A stretch of DNA of 64,000 nt from Clostridium sp. MCC353 (GTDB taxonomy: Bacteria; Bacillota; Clostridia; Lachnospirales; Lachnospiraceae). The notes under the pieces were generated by a model, which ran no database searches, was not told the origin of the DNA, and worked only from the letters and a program-made list of their open reading frames with translations. Positions within the stretch are counted from its first letter, which is position 1, and every line of letters starts with the position of its first letter. Position numbers and translations under genes: made by a program. Of the stretch, positions 40,571-50,192 are shown in pieces. The stretch spans positions 29,750-93,749 of the forward strand of contig NZ_WQPN01000039.1 of assembly GCF_018785315.1 (NCBI RefSeq). The letters run 5' to 3'.

Positions 40571-42112
40571 TTATTCGAATTCAATCGTAGCCGGCGGCTT
40601 CCCGGTACAGTCATACAGCACCCGGTTCACGCCCTTCACCTCATTCACAATCCTGCGCGTAACCGTCCCCAGCACTTCCCAAGGTAGTTCTGCGGATTCC
40701 GCAGTCATGAAATCAGAGGTCAAAACTGCTCTCAATGCGATTGCGTAATCATATGTCCTCTCATCGCCCATACAGCCCACAGAGCGCATATTAGTAACCG
40801 CTGCGAAATACTGGCCCAGATCTTTATCCACTCCGGCTTTTGCGATCTCTTCCCTGTAGATCGCGTCCGCTTCCTGTACAATCCTCACCTTTTCCGGCGT
40901 CACAGCGCCAATGATGCGGACGCCCAGTCCGGGGCCCGGAAATGGCTGTCTGAATACCAGGTATTCCGGTATTCCCAGTTCCAAACCGGCTTTTCGCACC
41001 TCGTCCTTAAACAGCAGGCGCAGTGGTTCGATAATTTCTTTAAAATCAACATGTTCCGGAAGTCCGCCCACATTGTGGTGGGATTTAATCACTGCGGATT
41101 TGCCAAGGCCGGATTCGATCACATCCGGATAAATGGTTCCCTGAACAAAATAATCCACTTTTCCAATTTTCTTCGCTTCATCTTCAAAAACGCGGATGAA
41201 TTCTTCACCGATGATCTTGCGTTTTGCTTCCGGCTCTTCCACTCCGGCCAGCTTTTCATAAAAGCGTTCCTGTGCGTTTACGCGGATGAAATTCAAGTCA
41301 TATGGGCCGCTGGGGCCAAATACCGCTTCCACTTCATCCCCCTCGTCTTTACGAAGAAGTCCATGATCCACAAACACGCAGGTAAGCTGTTTTCCCACCG
41401 CTTTTGCCAGCATAACAGCGGCCACAGAAGAATCCACGCCGCCCGATAAGGCGCAGAGCACTTTTCCGGTTCCTACTTTCTCGCGGATCGCTTTGATGGA
41501 AGTATCCACAAAAGAATCCATCTTCCAGTCACCGGAACACTTACACACATCATATACAAAATTGGAAAGCATCTTCTTGCCTTCCTGAGTATGCATGACT
41601 TCCGGATGGAACTGCACCGCATATAATCCACGCTCCCCGCATTCCATTCCCGCTACAGGGCAAACCGGGGTATGGGCTGTGACTTTAAAGCCCTCTGGTG
41701 CTTTCTCAATATAATCGGTATGGCTCATCCAGCAGACCGTCTTAGATGAAACTCCCTTAAAGATCACAGAACTTCCATCCGCATCCACTTCTGTCTTTCC
41801 GTATTCGCTGACCGGGGCAGTGGTAACTTTACCGCCCAGCATATAGGCCATAAGCTGAGAACCATAGCAAATCCCCAGAATCGGGATGCCCAAGTCAAAG
41901 ATCTCTTTTTCACAGCGCGGAGAATCCTCTCCATATACGCTGTTGGGGCCGCCCGTAAAGATGATCCCTTTGGGGTTCATCTCCCTGATCTCGTCCAAGC
42001 TCAAAGTATACGGATGAACTTCACAATACACGCTGCATTCTCTGACTCTTCTGGCAATTAACTGATTGTACTGTCCGCCAAAGTCCAGCACAATAATCAT
42101 CTCTCTATCCAC
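40571..42112 (-). CDS. guaA: GMP synthase (glutamine-hydrolysing)
   Basis: A 513-residue enzyme converting XMP to GMP with glutamine and ATP. The N-terminal class I amidotransferase shows the nucleophile Cys in [11 protein letters not shown] (residue ~82) and the His-Glu pair in FHPEVMH. The ATP-pyrophosphatase P-loop is [12 protein letters not shown] (residue ~225), and the C-terminal dimerisation domain ends PPATIEFE. It is full length. GAGGAAAATTT precedes the ATG, and no purine riboswitch was seen in its leader. It is a separate unit from the purine-catabolic operon 13 kb away, which works in the opposite direction. Confidence 0.97.
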   Translation of the reverse strand: MDREMIIVLDFGGQYNQLIARRVRECSVYCEVHPYTLSLDEIREMNPKGIIFTGGPNSVYGEDSPRCEKEIFDLGIPILGICYGSQLMAYMLGGKVTTAPVSEYGKTEVDADGSSVIFKGVSSKTVCWMSHTDYIEKAPEGFKVTAHTPVCPVAGMECGERGLYAVQFHPEVMHTQEGKKMLSNFVYDVCKCSGDWKMDSFVDTSIKAIREKVGTGKVLCALSGGVDSSVAAVMLAKAVGKQLTCVFVDHGLLRKDEGDEVEAVFGPSGPYDLNFIRVNAQERFYEKLAGVEEPEAKRKIIGEEFIRVFEDEAKKIGKVDYFVQGTIYPDVIESGLGKSAVIKSHHNVGGLPEHVDFKEIIEPLRLLFKDEVRKAGLELGIPEYLVFRQPFPGPGLGVRIIGAVTPEKVRIVQEADAIYREEIAKAGVDKDLGQYFAAVTNMRSVGCMGDERTYDYAIALRAVLTSDFMTAESAELPWEVLGTVTRRIVNEVKGVNRVLYDCTGKPPATIEFE

Positions 42113-42234
42113 AAATTTTCCTCCTATGTCCTCTGTATTATGTCCTCTATATGCAATGGCAGACTTAATTTGGCCCGCATTGTTTCATAATGTTCTATAT
42201 TATATGATAAGAGTTTTTTGTTGGCAAGAATTTT

Positions 42235-45057
42235 TTATAAATATTTTTTAACGTACTGTCCGGTATAAGAGCACGGGCATTCGGCCACTTCTTCCGGTGT
42301 TCCCTGGGCAATTACCGTTCCGCCCTTGTCTCCGCCTTCCGGGCCGATGTCGATAATATAATCCGCAGTCTTGATCACATCCAGATTATGTTCGATCACG
42401 ATAACCGTATTTCCTCCGTCAGACAGTTTTCTCAAAATCTCCACCAGCTTATGGACATCCGCAAAATGAAGGCCGGTGGTGGGCTCGTCCAAAATATAGA
42501 TCGTCTTTCCCGTCCCTCTCTTGCTCAGTTCGGTTGCCAGTTTAATTCTCTGGGCCTCGCCTCCCGACAATTCCGTAGACGGCTGTCCTAATCGGATATA
42601 GGAAAGTCCAACATCGTACAATGTTGATATTTTACGGGCAATGGACGGTACATTTTCGAAGAATTTCAACGCTTCTTCCACAGTCATATTGAGAACATCA
42701 TAAATGCTCTTACCTTTATACTTCACATCCAGCGTCTCACGGTTATAGCGCTTTCCGCCGCAGACTTCACAGGGCACATAGACATCCGGCAGAAAATGCA
42801 TCTCAATTTTGATAATACCGTCACCGCTGCAGGCTTCACACCGTCCGCCTTTTACATTAAAACTAAAACGTCCTTTTGAGTAACCCTTTGCCTTCGCATC
42901 GGAAGTGGATGCAAACAGATCCCGGATCAGATCAAATACTCCTGTATAGGTGGCAGGATTGGACCTTGGCGTCCTTCCGATGGGGGACTGGTCGATGGCT
43001 ATAACCTTATCCAGCAGTTCCACCCCTTCCATTCCCTTATGCTTTCCGGGAATTGTCCTGGCTCTGTTCAGTTTTTTAGCCAGCGCTTTATATAGGATTT
43101 CATTGACCAGGGAACTCTTTCCTGAACCGGAAACTCCGGTCACACAGGTCATAACCCCTAATGGGAAGGTGACATCGATGTTCTTCAAATTGTTCTCTGC
43201 CGCCCCTTTTACCTTCAGATACCCCGTTGGCTGACGGCGTTCCTCCGGCACCGGTATCTTAATTTTCCCGCTGAGATAAGCGCCTGTGATGGATTCTTTA
43301 CACTTCATAATCTGGTTTGCCGTTCCCACAGCCACCACCTGGCCGCCGTGTTCTCCCGCTCCCGGACCGATATCCACAATGAAATCCGCCGCACGCATGG
43401 TATCCTCATCATGTTCCACCACCAGGACGCTGTTGCCCAGATCCCGCAGATGGAGCAGGGTCTTTAACAGTTTATCGTTATCCCTCTGATGAAGGCCGAT
43501 GCTGGGCTCGTCCAGAATATACGCAACTCCCACCAGCCCGGAACCGATCTGGGTTGCCAGACGGATACGCTGGGCCTCACCGCCGGATAAAGTCCCTGTA
43601 GCTCTGGATAAGGACAGGTATTCCAGGCCAACGTTGATCAAAAATGTAACTCTTGCCTTGATTTCTTTTAAAATCTGCTCACCAATGGCTGTCTGCATCT
43701 TAGTCAGTTCAAGATTCTCTAAAAAGGTTCTGAACTTAACAATGGACATATTGGTGGCTTCATAGATATTCTTATTCCCCACAGTGACCGCAAGGGATTC
43801 TTTTTTAAGCCTCTGGCCGCGGCAGCCGGGACAGGGGGTGATTCTCATAAATGTCTCATATTCCGCCTTGGAAGATTCAGAATACGTCTCACGGTAGCGG
43901 CGGGCCACATTCATAAGGAGGCCTTCAAAGGCCACATCATAAACGCCCTCCCCCCTCTGTCCTTTATAATGAACCTTTACTTCCTTTCCCTTCGTTCCAT
44001 GGATGATCACATCATGGATTTCCTTAGGATATTCTTCAAATGGGGTATCCAGACTGAAATGGTACTCTTCTGCCAGCGCATCCAGGATCGCCCGCGTAAA
44101 GCTTCCTTTATCCGCGCAGGACTGCCATCCCATCACAACGATAGCTCCCTGTGTGATGCTCAGGCTCTTATCAGGAATCATCAGGTCTTCATCAAATTCC
44201 ATCTTATATCCCAGTCCGAAACAGTCCGGACACGCGCCGAAGGGGTTATTAAAGGAAAAGCTTCTGGGTTCCACCTCGTCCACGCTGATTCCACAATCAG
44301 GACAGGAGAAGCTCTGGCTGAAGTTAACAGGTTCCCCGTCCGTCACATCCACGGTCATCAGACCGTCCGACAAAGCCATGACCGTCTCGATAGAATCCGT
44401 AAGGCGTTTCTCAATCCCTTCTTTCACCACAAGCCGGTCTACCACAATCTCAATGTTGTGCTTGATATTCTTATCCAGCTTGATCTCTTCCGACAGCTCA
44501 TACATATTGCCGTCCACACGCACCCTCACGTATCCGCCTTTTCTGGCATGTTCCAAAACCTTGGCGTGTTCCCCTTTCCGTCCCCGGACTACGGGGGCCA
44601 GAAGCTGAATTCTGCTGCGCTCCGGCATGGACATGATCTGATCCACCATCTGGTCCACCGACTGTTTTTTAATCTCTTTCCCGCACTTAGGGCAATGGGG
44701 GATGCCGATTCTGGCATATAAAAGCCTCATATAGTCATAGATCTCCGTTACCGTTCCCACTGTGGATCTGGGATTACGGTTGGTGGACTTCTGGTCAATG
44801 GAAATGGCCGGAGAAAGCCCTTCAATATTCTCCACATCAGGTTTTTCCATCTGTCCTAAAAACTGGCGGGCGTAAGAAGACAGCGACTCCATGTAACGGC
44901 GCTGCCCTTCCGCGTAAATCGTATCAAACGCAAGGGAGGACTTGCCCGAACCGCTGAGGCCGGTCAGTACCACTAACTCATTCCTTGGTATGTCAAGGGA
45001 TATATTCTTTAAATTGTGCTCATTGGCACCCCGTATCTTGATGTATTGCTTAGCCAT
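42235..45057 (-). CDS. uvrA: Excinuclease ABC subunit A
   Basis: A 940-residue UvrA with two ABC ATPase modules (Walker [15 protein letters not shown] near residue 32 and [13 protein letters not shown] near residue 640), the ABC signatures [12 protein letters not shown] and [12 protein letters not shown], and paired zinc-binding CxxC sets (CPKCG; CPDCG...[12 protein letters not shown]...CEVCGG). It recognises DNA damage in nucleotide excision repair. The length is normal. A LexA box overlaps its -35 region, so it is SOS-inducible. uvrB is not in the window. Confidence 0.98.
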   Translation of the reverse strand: MAKQYIKIRGANEHNLKNISLDIPRNELVVLTGLSGSGKSSLAFDTIYAEGQRRYMESLSSYARQFLGQMEKPDVENIEGLSPAISIDQKSTNRNPRSTVGTVTEIYDYMRLLYARIGIPHCPKCGKEIKKQSVDQMVDQIMSMPERSRIQLLAPVVRGRKGEHAKVLEHARKGGYVRVRVDGNMYELSEEIKLDKNIKHNIEIVVDRLVVKEGIEKRLTDSIETVMALSDGLMTVDVTDGEPVNFSQSFSCPDCGISVDEVEPRSFSFNNPFGACPDCFGLGYKMEFDEDLMIPDKSLSITQGAIVVMGWQSCADKGSFTRAILDALAEEYHFSLDTPFEEYPKEIHDVIIHGTKGKEVKVHYKGQRGEGVYDVAFEGLLMNVARRYRETYSESSKAEYETFMRITPCPGCRGQRLKKESLAVTVGNKNIYEATNMSIVKFRTFLENLELTKMQTAIGEQILKEIKARVTFLINVGLEYLSLSRATGTLSGGEAQRIRLATQIGSGLVGVAYILDEPSIGLHQRDNDKLLKTLLHLRDLGNSVLVVEHDEDTMRAADFIVDIGPGAGEHGGQVVAVGTANQIMKCKESITGAYLSGKIKIPVPEERRQPTGYLKVKGAAENNLKNIDVTFPLGVMTCVTGVSGSGKSSLVNEILYKALAKKLNRARTIPGKHKGMEGVELLDKVIAIDQSPIGRTPRSNPATYTGVFDLIRDLFASTSDAKAKGYSKGRFSFNVKGGRCEACSGDGIIKIEMHFLPDVYVPCEVCGGKRYNRETLDVKYKGKSIYDVLNMTVEEALKFFENVPSIARKISTLYDVGLSYIRLGQPSTELSGGEAQRIKLATELSKRGTGKTIYILDEPTTGLHFADVHKLVEILRKLSDGGNTVIVIEHNLDVIKTADYIIDIGPEGGDKGGTVIAQGTPEEVAECPCSYTGQYVKKYL

Positions 45058-45101
45058 TCTTTAACTCCTCATAATAAGATATTCAATATGCTATGGAACC
45101 C

Positions 45102-45141
45102 ATCATATCACAATCTATTTTATTTTGCAAACACTTGTTCG
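45102..45141 (-). promoter_or_regulatory. uvrA promoter with LexA (SOS) box
   Basis: Minus-strand TTGCAA (45130-45125), 17 bases, TATGAT (45107-45102). The 14-mer CGAACAAGTGTTTG (45141-45128) fits the Gram-positive LexA/DinR consensus CGAACRNRYGTTYG and overlaps the -35, an arrangement that gives repression until DNA damage. Confidence 0.85.
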
Positions 45142-45277
45142 AGAAAATTAACAATGTACAAAAATCTTCCTGCAAACCGCAGTTTCACCTTTTATCTTTC
45201 CATAAAATCTGTTTGAGCATTCATCAATTTGTTTTCTTTTTTCGCCGCCCGGCAGCTATTTACCTGTTCGAAATCCC

Positions 45278-46105
45278 TCAATCCAATTTCCCGATTTTAA
45301 TGGATATTTTAAGCACATATTTTTCAGGATCCTTCACAGCCAGATGGTTCATCATCTCCTGCTCATAACCATTTCCACGTATTCCGTAATCCTGTGAACC
45401 GATAAACGCAATCAGTTTCCGGTAAGATTCCGGCAGGGTCTGGTAAGGGCCGACATGATAGATAAACGCATAAGTTCCCGCAGGCTTTTTTAAATACCGG
45501 GGATGATCCGCGGAACCGGATATTTTGCAGTAATAATAATCTTCTATAAATTCGCCCTCCAGCAGATGCTCTTTGAGCACAATGGATCCTATGGGAAACT
45601 CTTCCTGCATTTTGATTTCTTCGATCACATGAAACAACTGATCTATTGCATTCATCTGATCCGCCGGACTTCCTTCCTTAATACAAAGTTTTTCAGTGAC
45701 CAGCATGTGTTCTTCCCCGCATTCCTCGATTCCGCAGGTCCCGGATTCCACAGTCAGAGCTTTTTTCGTCATAGCCACAGTATTTTTCATCACCCGGCGC
45801 ATCCGCTCTATTTTGGCCTGCTCCTCCTCCAGAATCCGCTCCTTATCCTGTAAAATATCTAAGAAATATTCCGTGTCCTGGTTATCGATATAGGATTTGA
45901 TCTCCCGCAAAGGTGTGCCGCATTCCTTCAAACAGGCAATGATGTCAAATGTGGAAAATTGGCGGTAGGAATAATAACGGTATCCATTTTCAGCGATCAC
46001 CTCCGGCTTTAATATGCCAATTTTATCATAGTGAAACAGCGTATCTTTTTTTACCCCGCACAGACGGGCAAATTCTCCTATTGGAAATAAATTCTCATTT
46101 TTCAT
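45278..46105 (-). CDS. MerR-family regulator with GyrI-like ligand domain (BmrR-like)
   Basis: A 275-residue protein: MerR winged helix at the N terminus (FPIGEFARLCGVKKDTLFHYDKIGIL), a coiled-coil dimer helix (residues ~80-120), and a C-terminal GyrI/BmrR-type effector domain (SIVLKEHLLEGEFIEDYYYC; AGTYAFIYHVGPYQTLPESY). Such regulators bind drugs and switch on pumps. The ATG at 46105 starts the family's N terminus; the frame stays open upstream only because it runs through a 16-bp tandem repeat. Divergent from a MATE gene with a 19-bp-spacer promoter, which it probably activates. Confidence 0.88.
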   Translation of the reverse strand: MKNENLFPIGEFARLCGVKKDTLFHYDKIGILKPEVIAENGYRYYSYRQFSTFDIIACLKECGTPLREIKSYIDNQDTEYFLDILQDKERILEEEQAKIERMRRVMKNTVAMTKKALTVESGTCGIEECGEEHMLVTEKLCIKEGSPADQMNAIDQLFHVIEEIKMQEEFPIGSIVLKEHLLEGEFIEDYYYCKISGSADHPRYLKKPAGTYAFIYHVGPYQTLPESYRKLIAFIGSQDYGIRGNGYEQEMMNHLAVKDPEKYVLKISIKIGKLD

Positions 46106-46150
46106 ATAATATAAATCCTTCCCTGCCGGAACAATTTTTTTAAGTACTGC

Positions 46151-46288
46151 GTAACGCAAGTTTTGCGTAACGCAAGTTTTGCGAAACGCAAATTTTGCGT
46201 AACACAAGTTTTGCGCTGCACAAATTCTGCGCTGCACAAATTCTGCGCTGCACAAATTCTGCGCTGCACAAATTCTGCGCTGCATAAC
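46151..46288. repeat. 16-bp tandem repeat array (8.6 copies, two subtypes)
   Basis: Copies start at 46151, 46167, 46183, 46199 (type 1, GTAACGCAAGTTTTGC with small variations) and 46215, 46231, 46247, 46263 (type 2, GCTGCACAAATTCTGC, identical), then a partial copy. Type 1 contains the dyad TTGCGTAACGCAA across unit boundaries. The array occupies the leader and promoter region of the BmrR-like gene. Confidence 0.9.
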
Positions 46289-46385
46289 AACGCCCTGAAA
46301 AGTTCAAATCCAGTTCAAATTTATGGCTCCGGCACAAATTTAGGGGTGAGAAATTAGCCATCGGGAATATTTTTAACGTTTCCTC

Positions 46386-46416
46386 TTGACCGTTGGGTTA
46401 CCCCATACTATATGCT
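46386..46416 (+). promoter_or_regulatory. MerR-type promoter of the third MATE gene
   Basis: TTGACC (46386-46391), a 19-base spacer with the dyad TTGGGTTACCCCA, and TATGCT (46411-46416). The long spacer and central dyad match MerR/BmrR-activated promoters. Confidence 0.7.
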
Positions 46417-46452
46417 CCTCATTGTATCACAACTTACAGGGAGGTAACAGAC

Positions 46453-47793
46453 TTGAAATACTCAATTTCGAAACATTTTACAACAAAGGATATTCTGCTT
46501 TTCACACTGCCCAGCATCCTGACCATGATTTTTACATCTTTATATACAATTGTGGACGGCATATTCGTGTCCCGTTTCGTGGGCAGCGACGCCTTGTCGG
46601 CGATCAACATCGTTCTTCCGGTTATCAATCTGACCAACGGCATCGGAATTATGATGGGAACCGGAGGAAGCGCCGTAATAGGAAGAAAACTGGGAGAGGG
46701 AAATGTAAAAGGCGCCCGGAAATCATTTTCACTGATCATCGCCTTCACATTTGCCTGGGGTATCATCTGTTCTGTGCTGCTGGTAGCATTTTCCCGGGAA
46801 ATTTCCCTGCTTCTCGGTTCCAGCGAACGTCTGATCGAAGAATGTACAAAATATCTCAGGGTCTATTCCATTTTCCTGTGGGCTTCCATTCTTCAGATTA
46901 TTTTCCAGACGCTGCTGGTTACGGCGGGACAGCCTAATCTGTCATTATTTTTAACGGTAGCGGCCGGAATTTCAAATATCGTTTTGGATTATATTTTTAT
47001 TGTGCCTATGAATCTGGGAATCATCGGGGCGGCTTTGGGCACCGGCATCAGTTGTCTGGTAGCCAGCATCCCATCCTTCCTGTTCTTCTATAGAAATGAG
47101 GGAGAACTTCGTTTTGCCCGTTTCCGGTATGAGGCCCAAACCATTTTACAGACCCTATCCAACGGTTCCTCAGAAATGGTATCCAGCGTGGCGTCGGGAA
47201 TTATCGTATTTCTGTTCAATAAATCCATGATGACGCTGGCCGGGGAAGACGGTGTCGCCGCCCTCAGTGTGGTAATGTACACCCAGTTTCTGTTCGCCGC
47301 CCTGCACATAGGATTTTCCAACGGAATCGCGCCGGTATTCAGTTACCACTACGGCAGCGGCAACAAAGAAGAACTGAGAGGACTCTTTAAAAAATGCTCC
47401 TTTCTGGTTATCACCGCTACTGTTTTTGTGGTGCTGACCGCATTCATTACCGCCGAATTCGTAGTCGCGGTCTTCACAGGAAGAGGGAATGCCCTCTATG
47501 AGCTGACCCTCCACGGCTACCGGATCTTCATCTGGAACTTTTTATTTGCGGGAATTAACATCTTCGCATCGGCCTTGTTTACCGCATTGTCAAATGGCCT
47601 GATTTCCGCATCCATCTCCTTTTTGCGGACCTTTATCGCAGAGATCCTGGCCATCCTGTTTCTGCCTGTCCTTTTAGGAATCAACGGGTTATGGCTGGCT
47701 GTTCCGTCTGCGGAATTTGTTTCTTCCTTATTTGCAGTATTCTGCATTGTAAAATATTTTGTATTCGTCTATTTCCGCAAAACACAGCAATAG
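46453..47793 (+). CDS. MATE-family efflux transporter (BmrR-linked)
   Basis: A 446-residue 12-helix MATE exporter (opening TLPSILTMIFTSLYTIVDGI; second half GFSNGIAPVFSYHYGSGNKE). The start is TTG at 46453, set by GGGAGG 8 bases upstream; earlier in-frame ATG codons fall in the promoter. It is divergent from a BmrR-like regulator, and its promoter has the over-long spacer expected for activation by it. A 15-bp hairpin follows the stop. Likely a drug-inducible multidrug pump. Confidence 0.92.
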   Translation: MKYSISKHFTTKDILLFTLPSILTMIFTSLYTIVDGIFVSRFVGSDALSAINIVLPVINLTNGIGIMMGTGGSAVIGRKLGEGNVKGARKSFSLIIAFTFAWGIICSVLLVAFSREISLLLGSSERLIEECTKYLRVYSIFLWASILQIIFQTLLVTAGQPNLSLFLTVAAGISNIVLDYIFIVPMNLGIIGAALGTGISCLVASIPSFLFFYRNEGELRFARFRYEAQTILQTLSNGSSEMVSSVASGIIVFLFNKSMMTLAGEDGVAALSVVMYTQFLFAALHIGFSNGIAPVFSYHYGSGNKEELRGLFKKCSFLVITATVFVVLTAFITAEFVVAVFTGRGNALYELTLHGYRIFIWNFLFAGINIFASALFTALSNGLISASISFLRTFIAEILAILFLPVLLGINGLWLAVPSAEFVSSLFAVFCIVKYFVFVYFRKTQQ

Positions 47794-47794
47794 T

Positions 47795-47835
47795 TTGGAA
47801 TTACGAAAGAAATTGTAAGCCTTTCGTAATTCCAA
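47795..47835. terminator. Hairpin after the third MATE gene
   Basis: TTGGAATTACGAAAG (47795-47809) pairs perfectly with CTTTCGTAATTCCAA (47821-47835), right after the stop codon; T-rich tail is short. Confidence 0.7.
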
Positions 47836-47910
47836 TTTCCGGAAATACCTGATATAGTTAACTCATCAAAAATGCAGGGATTTCAATCTCCTGCGGAAAT
47901 GAGGAAGATT

Positions 47911-48789
47911 ATGAGAAAATTATCAAAATCACTGCTGGCCTGCGCCTGCATGTCAGCAATTTTATTCACGGGAAACGCCGCATCCGCCAGCGCCGCCGTA
48001 TCGTCCGGCGGCGCCGAACAGCTAAAGATATACGGCCCTGTTACCCAAAATGAAAACAACCGTCTGACCATCAGAAGAGACGATCAAAACGGCTACGGCC
48101 AGGAACTGGTTCTTAACATCTCCGCTCAGCATACCCGGATCCTGGATGCAGTAACCGGATTCCCTGTGGCCCAGGATCAGATCAGGGACAATGAACTGAT
48201 CTATGCCTACATTGGCCCGGCTGTAACCATGAGTCTTCCCCCGATAGGCAATCCATCCATGATTTTATGCAATATCCCAGCCGATTATAAAGTTCCCGAA
48301 TACGTCACCATTGACAGCATAACTTTAAATGCGGACCAGACGGCAGGCACTCTGACATCCGGGGACACGGTTTATGAACTTCCCGCAGACTGCACCTTCC
48401 TGCCCTACTTAACCAGAAACTACATCGACATCCGCAGCCTGAAACCCGGAGACAACTGCCTGATTTGGACCGAACCGACCGCCAACAGAGCCACAAAACT
48501 GGTGCTCTTTGCCGATTCCTCCGCCAGTACCGCCCAAGATCAGCTCCCTCCTTTTGGCTGGTCCCAGGAAGACGGAAACTGGGTTTATTACACTAAAGAA
48601 GGCGCCCGTTTCACCGGCTGGCTCAACGATAACGGAAGCTGGTACTACTTAGACACTGACGGAATCATGTGCACCGGTTTCCTGACCATCGACGGCAAAA
48701 CCTATTACCTCCAGGAAAACGGTCAAATGCTCACCACCCCCAAAACCTTCCGCCCGGACGCCTCCGGCGCCCTGTTCCCTGTAAACTAG
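47911..48789 (+). CDS. Secreted protein with cell-wall-binding repeats
   Basis: 292 residues. A signal peptide (KLSKSLLACACMSAILFTGN, cleavage near ASASAA) leads to a ~190-residue beta-rich domain of unknown function. Next come two or three choline/glucan-binding-type repeats (GWSQEDGNWVYYTKEGARF; GWLNDNGSWYYLDTDGIMCT; GFLTIDGKTYYLQENGQM) that attach proteins to the envelope. The ATG at 47911 follows GAGG by 6 bases; an ATG four codons upstream overlaps that site. The function of the N-terminal domain is unknown; exported envelope attachment is likely. Confidence 0.82.
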   Translation: MRKLSKSLLACACMSAILFTGNAASASAAVSSGGAEQLKIYGPVTQNENNRLTIRRDDQNGYGQELVLNISAQHTRILDAVTGFPVAQDQIRDNELIYAYIGPAVTMSLPPIGNPSMILCNIPADYKVPEYVTIDSITLNADQTAGTLTSGDTVYELPADCTFLPYLTRNYIDIRSLKPGDNCLIWTEPTANRATKLVLFADSSASTAQDQLPPFGWSQEDGNWVYYTKEGARFTGWLNDNGSWYYLDTDGIMCTGFLTIDGKTYYLQENGQMLTTPKTFRPDASGALFPVN

Positions 48790-48864
48790 TTCAGCAACAA
48801 ATTGCTTTTTTAATCTCAAACAGTTTTCGGCTACACCAATCTATTAAGTTTTCCCCTGGCCTGA

Positions 48865-49191
48865 GATACCCAGCTGAGAGAATCCTTTCTGCCATGCTCC
48901 GGAACGGACACGGGCAGAAACAGGCGGTATGGCGGCGACATGTTTGCAGAGATCGGTAAAATTTAGGCAAAAAGAGGCCGGAAAAGATGGGTGAATGTTG
49001 TATTTCCAAATCAACATTCAAGGCGCCATTCGAAGAGAAGTTATAAGAAGTTCTCTTCGAATGGCGCCGGTCCCATCTTTTCCGGCCTCTTTTTGTCTTA
49101 ATCCTACCCTCTCTGCAAACCCGGAGCCGCCATGCCGCCTGTTTCTGTCCGCGTCCGTTCTGGAGCATGGCGGAAAGGATTCTCTCAGCGT
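48865..49191. repeat. Large three-way-junction palindrome, copy 2
   Basis: Outer arms 48873-48991 and 49072-49189 pair over ~118 bases with few mismatches (outermost GCTGAGAGAATCC; innermost GAGGCCGGAAAAGATGGG). The 80-base centre holds TGAATGTTG/CAACATTCA and a perfect GGCGCCATTCGAAGAGAA stem-loop. Shared with copy 1 at 26146: the left flank GATACCCAGC, AATCC start, the GGAACGG...CGGGCAG patch, and a central hairpin closing CGAATGG(G)CGCC. Both lie between converging genes; no reading frame was seen. Confidence 0.82.
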
Positions 49192-49207
49192 CCTTTCCGC
49201 CAACAAA

Positions 49208-50188
49208 CTACCTCTCCTCCCGAAAATAAGCCAGCCCCAAACTTCCCGGCGGCTGATGCTCCCTCTTTTTCCTGAAACTGGAAAAGATCAGCACAATGAT
49301 CGTCACCAGATACGGAAACATTTTGAATATCTCCTGAGTGCTTCTTCCCAATCCCGGAATATAGAGATATAAAATGTACAGCCCGCCAAACAAAATGGAT
49401 CCCCAAATCGCATTAACCGGTTTCCACAGTGCGAAAATAACCAGTGCAATGGCCAGCCAGCCTCTGTCGCCGAACCCATTGTTGGTCCATGTTCCGCCTG
49501 AATACTCCATAACGAAATAAAGTCCGCCCAGGCCGCTGATCCCGCTGCCGATACAGGTTGCCAGGTATTTATACTTGGTCACGCTGATGCCTGCCGCATC
49601 CGCGGTTCCCGGGTTTTCCCCCACTGCCCTGAGATTCAGCCCCTTCCTCGTCCTTGATAAAAACCAGGACAGGATGACCGCCAAAACGATGCAGAGATAC
49701 GTCAGAAAACCGAAGGAGAAAAAGATTTCCCCGATTACCGGTATTTTAGACAGGCCGGGTATGGCCGTTTTATAAGCAGCTCCTGTAGCTGCCACGGAAA
49801 TCTGGCCCACACCGCCTGCCAGCTGGGATAAAGACCCTCCAAAAAAGTTGCCGAATCCAACGCCGAACGTGGTCAGCGCAAGACCAGTCACATTCTGGTT
49901 GGCCCTCAGCGTAATGGTCAGCACGCTGTAGATCAATCCGCCCAAAACAGAACAGAGAAACGCGCAGGCAAATGATAACAAAAGCCCAATCACACCGTTT
50001 GGCGTTTCCACCGAATTCTCGTATAAAAATGCACTGGTCAGTCCGGCGATTCCGCCCATGTACATGATCCCGGGCACACCCAGATTTAAATTTCCTGACT
50101 TTTCCGTTACGATTTCACCTAAGGCACCGTAAAGAATCGTGATGCCCTGGGCAATTGCCTTCTGAAGAAATATTGCGATAATTCCCAT
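49208..50188 (-). CDS. Nucleoside-type ABC transporter permease (second)
   Basis: A 326-residue integral membrane protein of the BPD_transp_2 (branched-chain/sugar/nucleoside) permease class with about nine helices. Landmarks are YGALGEIVTEKSGNLNLGVPG near the N terminus and the coupling loop LRAVGENPGTADAAGISVTK. This form matches the NupQ/YufQ-type subunit of BMP-dependent nucleoside importers. Start ATG at 50188 with AAGGAGGG 7-12 bases upstream. It is the last gene of the BMP-ATPase-permease-permease operon, four bases after its partner. Confidence 0.9.
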   Translation of the reverse strand: MGIIAIFLQKAIAQGITILYGALGEIVTEKSGNLNLGVPGIMYMGGIAGLTSAFLYENSVETPNGVIGLLLSFACAFLCSVLGGLIYSVLTITLRANQNVTGLALTTFGVGFGNFFGGSLSQLAGGVGQISVAATGAAYKTAIPGLSKIPVIGEIFFSFGFLTYLCIVLAVILSWFLSRTRKGLNLRAVGENPGTADAAGISVTKYKYLATCIGSGISGLGGLYFVMEYSGGTWTNNGFGDRGWLAIALVIFALWKPVNAIWGSILFGGLYILYLYIPGLGRSTQEIFKMFPYLVTIIVLIFSSFRKKREHQPPGSLGLAYFREER

Positions 50189-50192
50189 ATCA

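Noticed and set aside
42113-42234. Purine riboswitch in the guaA leader
   Set aside because: No aptamer-like P2/P3 loops (no CCGTAAA or CTACC motif) could be found in the 120-base gap.
46102-46361. Open frames on both strands through the 16-bp repeats, including an N-terminal extension of the MerR gene
   Set aside because: The frames are open only because the repeat lacks stop codons; the family N terminus begins at 46105, and no ribosome site supports the extension.
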